DNA of 64,000 nt. Origin: Dongia_B soli. GTDB taxonomy: Bacteria > Pseudomonadota > Alphaproteobacteria > Dongiales > Dongiaceae. The first letter of the stretch is position 1; the number at the start of each line of letters is the position of its first letter. The stretch spans positions 1 through 64,000 of the forward strand of contig NZ_JAXCLW010000011.1 of assembly GCF_034044715.1 (NCBI RefSeq). The letters are read 5' to 3'. Position numbers and translations under genes: made by a program. The notes under the pieces are model-generated. The model was not told the origin of the DNA and did not search any database. It saw nothing but the letters and a program-made list of their open reading frames with translations. Below, piece by piece: positions 62,891 to 64,000 of the stretch.

Positions 62891-63937
62891 ATGTCGACGT
62901 CCCCCAGTCCTTTTGACGACGGCTTCATCATGCCTGCCGAAGGGGCGGCGCATGCACGTTGCTGGATGGCTTGGCCGAGCCGCGCCGAAACCTGGGGCGA
63001 GCATCTTGACGGTGCACGCGACACGGTAGCGGAACTGGCCAATACGATCGCACAGTTCGAACCGGTGACCATCATCACCAAGCCGAAAAATGTCGCGGAA
63101 GTCTCGTTGCTGACCGGCCAGGGCGTCAATCAGATCTCGCTCGTGCACGACGATTGCTGGATCCGCGACATGGGACCGAGCTTCCTGGCAGATAGTCACG
63201 GCAAGATCGCCGGATTGCATTGGGGCTGGAATGCCTGGGGGCATCGCTATGAGGATCATGATCGCGACGCGCAGGTCGCCACGGCGTTGCTGACCCATCT
63301 GAAGATGCGTGAATATGCGGCCGACTTGATCCTCGAAGGTGGGGCCATCGATGTTGATGGCGAGGGCACGATGATCGCTTCCGAGGCGGTGCTGCTCAAT
63401 CCTAACCGTAATCCCAATCTGTCACGCGAACAGATCGAGGATATCCTGATCGCCAATCTTGGCGTGCGCCAGGTGATCTGGCTTGGCGAAGGGCTGCAGG
63501 ACGACATGACGGGTGGGCAGGTTGCCAATCTTGCCCGTTTCGTCCGGCCGGGCATGGTGATTGCTTTGACATGTTCCGATCAGGCCGATCCAAATCATCG
63601 TGTGCTGAGCGAGAACCTGCAGCGGCTGCGCGGCATGCGCGATGCGATGGGGCGTGAGCTCGACATCATCGAAATCGAACAGCCACGCCCGCAATTCGAC
63701 GCCGAAGGAAGGCGCCTCGCTTTATCATATGTGAACTTTTACATGGCCAACGACGCCATCATCATGCCGGCTTTCGATGACGGGCCGCAGGACAAGCGTG
63801 CTTTCGACACGATGGCGAAGCTGTTCCCCAAACGCGAAGTGTTGCAATTCCCGGTGATCGAACTTGCCTATGGTGGCGGTGGCATTCATTCGATCTGCCT
63901 GCCGCAGCCGGCCGGCGAACCGGCCCAACCGCGCTGA
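62891..63937 (+). CDS. Agmatine deiminase-family protein lacking catalytic residues
   Basis: This 348-residue protein has the pentein fold of agmatine deiminase (AguA). Family blocks are present: DDCWIRDMGPSFL (Asp93), EGGAIDVDGEGT (149-160), LLNPNRNPNLSREQIEDIL, LALSYVNFYMANDAIIMPAF and YGGGGIHSICLPQP (327-340). However, the usual GHVDN (catalytic His and Asp) is GQVAN here (Gln210, Ala212), and the nucleophile Cys of GIHCIT is Ser334, with a Cys two residues later (Cys336). Normal hydrolysis of agmatine to N-carbamoylputrescine is therefore unlikely. It may be a pseudoenzyme, a binding protein or a new activity. No N-carbamoylputrescine amidase is adjacent. A possible hairpin (63951-63957 with 63976-63982) lies after the stop. 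Confidence 0.85.
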   Translation: MSTSPSPFDDGFIMPAEGAAHARCWMAWPSRAETWGEHLDGARDTVAELANTIAQFEPVTIITKPKNVAEVSLLTGQGVNQISLVHDDCWIRDMGPSFLADSHGKIAGLHWGWNAWGHRYEDHDRDAQVATALLTHLKMREYAADLILEGGAIDVDGEGTMIASEAVLLNPNRNPNLSREQIEDILIANLGVRQVIWLGEGLQDDMTGGQVANLARFVRPGMVIALTCSDQADPNHRVLSENLQRLRGMRDAMGRELDIIEIEQPRPQFDAEGRRLALSYVNFYMANDAIIMPAFDDGPQDKRAFDTMAKLFPKREVLQFPVIELAYGGGGIHSICLPQPAGEPAQPR

Positions 63938-64000
63938 TCGGATCGTCACGCTGACGAGGCCAGGCGTTGCCCGGTTCGTCAGGGCGCCGGGAAGACGGTG

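Noticed and set aside
1..64000. Mobile elements, CRISPR arrays, tRNA or rRNA genes
   Set aside because: None could be recognised by eye: no transposase or integrase frames, no regular repeat-spacer pattern and no tRNA-like clover sequence in the gaps.

Overview
The window looks like the chromosome of a free-living alphaproteobacterium, most likely Rhodospirillales in the broad sense. This is judged from the GroEL tail, the alphaproteobacterial types of SerC, PAS_5 and PPK1/Ppx, the cytochrome c' and the many ABC transporters; the genus is a guess. Coding density is high and GC-rich. I saw no rRNA, tRNA, CRISPR array, insertion sequence or phage gene.

Layout. 1-457: 3' end of groEL and its terminator. 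479-14859: an amine-utilisation-like cluster. It has a branched-chain-amino-acid-type ABC transporter (livM, livH, livF, livG and a Tat-exported binding protein), a class II histone-deacetylase/acetylpolyamine amidohydrolase-like enzyme and a MalT-type LuxR regulator on the minus strand. Divergently it has a EutQ-like cupin, a trimethylamine-dehydrogenase-like flavoprotein, a class III aminotransferase and a glutamine-synthetase-like ligase. Four of these genes (livM, the deacetylase, the LuxR regulator, the ligase) are each broken by one missing base, while no other gene in the window shows this. 14875-20023: MdtBC-like RND efflux pair with a divergent TetR regulator. 20238-24576: mixed hydrolases (FAH family, SRPBCC, patatin, dienelactone hydrolase) and a PRC-barrel protein. 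24990-33381: lactate permease, a dCache chemoreceptor, a PAS_5 protein, a LytS-type membrane histidine kinase, an HPP-CBS protein and an acyltransferase. 33474-35062: pirin and an isochorismatase-like hydrolase. 35542-41102: a polyamine-type (Pot) ABC operon with two tandem near-duplicate binding proteins, two permeases and a third binding protein, but no ATPase. 41159-47224: MFS exporter, GAF histidine kinase, RluA-type pseudouridine synthase, APH-like kinase and PPK2. 47268-50014: serA and serC. 50220-53172: wrbA, LysR, cytochrome b561 and cytochrome c'. 53447-59524: polyphosphate-linked genes (CYTH-CHAD, sixA, ppk1, ppx). 59580-62693: rnd and aspS. 62891-63937: an agmatine-deiminase-family protein that lacks the family's catalytic His, Asp and Cys.

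Two themes recur. One is amine/polyamine handling (the 0.5-15 kb cluster, the Pot operon, the AguA-like protein). The other is polyphosphate metabolism (PPK1, Ppx, PPK2, CYTH-CHAD). The best leads for something new are the amine cluster, with its concentrated frameshifts, and the AguA-like pseudoenzyme.
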